Shown piece after piece: positions 6,853-7,288 of a DNA stretch of 7,288 nucleotides. How positions within the stretch are numbered: position 1 is the stretch's first letter; every line of letters begins with the position of its first letter. Both the position numbers and the translations under genes were made by a program. The notes under the pieces were generated by a model that was not told where the DNA came from, ran no database searches, and saw only the letters and a program-made list of their open reading frames with translations. Origin of the DNA: an uncultured Lachnospiraceae bacterium (GTDB lineage: Bacteria > Bacillota_A > Clostridia > Lachnospirales > Lachnospiraceae); NCBI GenBank assembly GCA_900556645.1, contig USPJ01000047.1, positions 1 to 7,288 of the forward strand. Reading direction: 5' to 3'.

Positions 6853-7288
6853 ATGGGTGAAGTAATCGTAATAACATCAGGAAAGGGCGGGGTTGGAAAA
6901 ACCACCACCACCGCCAATATCGGAACAGGTTTAGCACAGTTAGAGAAGAAGGTCATTTTGATTGACACTGACATCGGACTTAGGAACTTGGATGTTGTTA
7001 TGGGGTTGGAAAACCGAATCGTCTATAATCTGGTGGATGTGATTGAAGGAAACTGCCGACTGAAACAGGCAATTATCCGGGATCGGAGATATCCGAATCT
7101 CTATCTGATTCCTTCCGCACAGACTAAGGACAAGACAGCGGTCAACCCGGAACAAATGAAAAAACTCACCGAAGCACTGAAAGAAGAATTTGATTACATA
7201 TTACTGGACTGTCCTGCGGGAATCGAACAGGGATTTTTAAATGCCATTGCCGGTGCCACCAGAGCCATTGTGGTGACCACCCCGGAGG
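6853..7288 (+). CDS. minD: Septum site-determining ATPase MinD (5' part, cut by the window edge)
   Basis: The first 145 residues are present; full-length MinD is about 260-270, so the C-terminal membrane-targeting helix lies outside. The deviant Walker A motif SGKGGVGKTT (9-18) has the signature Lys11 and Lys16 of the ParA/MinD family. DTDIGLRNLDVVMGLENR (38-55) is the classic MinD switch region, YNLVDVIEG (58-66) follows, and LLDCPAGIE (117-125) holds the Walker B Asp119 in the MinD form. MinD binds ATP, dimerises on the membrane and recruits MinC. GGAGG at 6843-6847 lies 5 bases before the ATG. The visible region has no defects. Whether a MinE partner follows (oscillating Min) or the bacterium uses a DivIVA/MinJ type cannot be told from this window. 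Confidence 0.96.
   Translation, partial: MGEVIVITSGKGGVGKTTTTANIGTGLAQLEKKVILIDTDIGLRNLDVVMGLENRIVYNLVDVIEGNCRLKQAIIRDRRYPNLYLIPSAQTKDKTAVNPEQMKKLTEALKEEFDYILLDCPAGIEQGFLNAIAGATRAIVVTTPE

Noticed and set aside
6940..7155. Minus-strand open frame inside minD
   Set aside because: The + strand encodes conserved MinD motifs through the same bases; the antisense frame has no support.

Overview
The window is a compact, single-direction morphogenesis and division-site cluster from a low-to-moderate GC Gram-positive bacterium. Gene order and protein sequences point to the class Clostridia, and Lachnospiraceae is my best guess. That is an inference from the radC-mreBCD-mrdA-minCD order, strong AGGAGG-type ribosome binding sites, use of TTG/GTG starts and the very long PBP2; I could not run a search.

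Layout, all on the + strand: (1) bases 2-103 hold the last 33 codons of an unidentified upstream gene; (2) 104-173 is a short leader preceded by a plausible sigma-A-type promoter (81-109) that overlaps the end of the upstream gene; (3) radC (174-863); (4) mreB-like (881-1894); (5) mreC (1903-2772); (6) mreD (2781-3299); (7) mrdA/PBP2 (about 3292-6135), overlapping mreD; (8) minC (6160-6840); (9) minD (6853 to the right edge, truncated by the window). Gaps between these genes are 8 to 24 bases or an overlap. I see no intrinsic terminator between them, so radC to minD looks like one transcription unit. No stretch above 300 bases lacks a gene, and I see no RNA gene, mobile element, CRISPR array or long repeat.

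Working together: MreB, MreC and MreD with the transpeptidase PBP2 form the core of the elongasome, which directs lateral wall synthesis in rods. MinC and MinD keep FtsZ rings away from the poles. RadC is the traditional passenger at the head of mreBCD in Firmicutes, and its own role is unclear. The usual PBP2 partner, the glycosyltransferase RodA, is not between mrdA and minC. Both rodA and minE could lie to the right of the window.

This is mostly a recognisable housekeeping region, not a new system. Two parts stand out. The MreB-like protein has changed nucleotide-site residues (Lys where the water-activating Glu is expected, GAD instead of GGG in phosphate loop 2) and appears to lack both usual membrane anchors. 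PBP2 carries about 247 extra, mainly acidic residues between its pedestal and the catalytic core.
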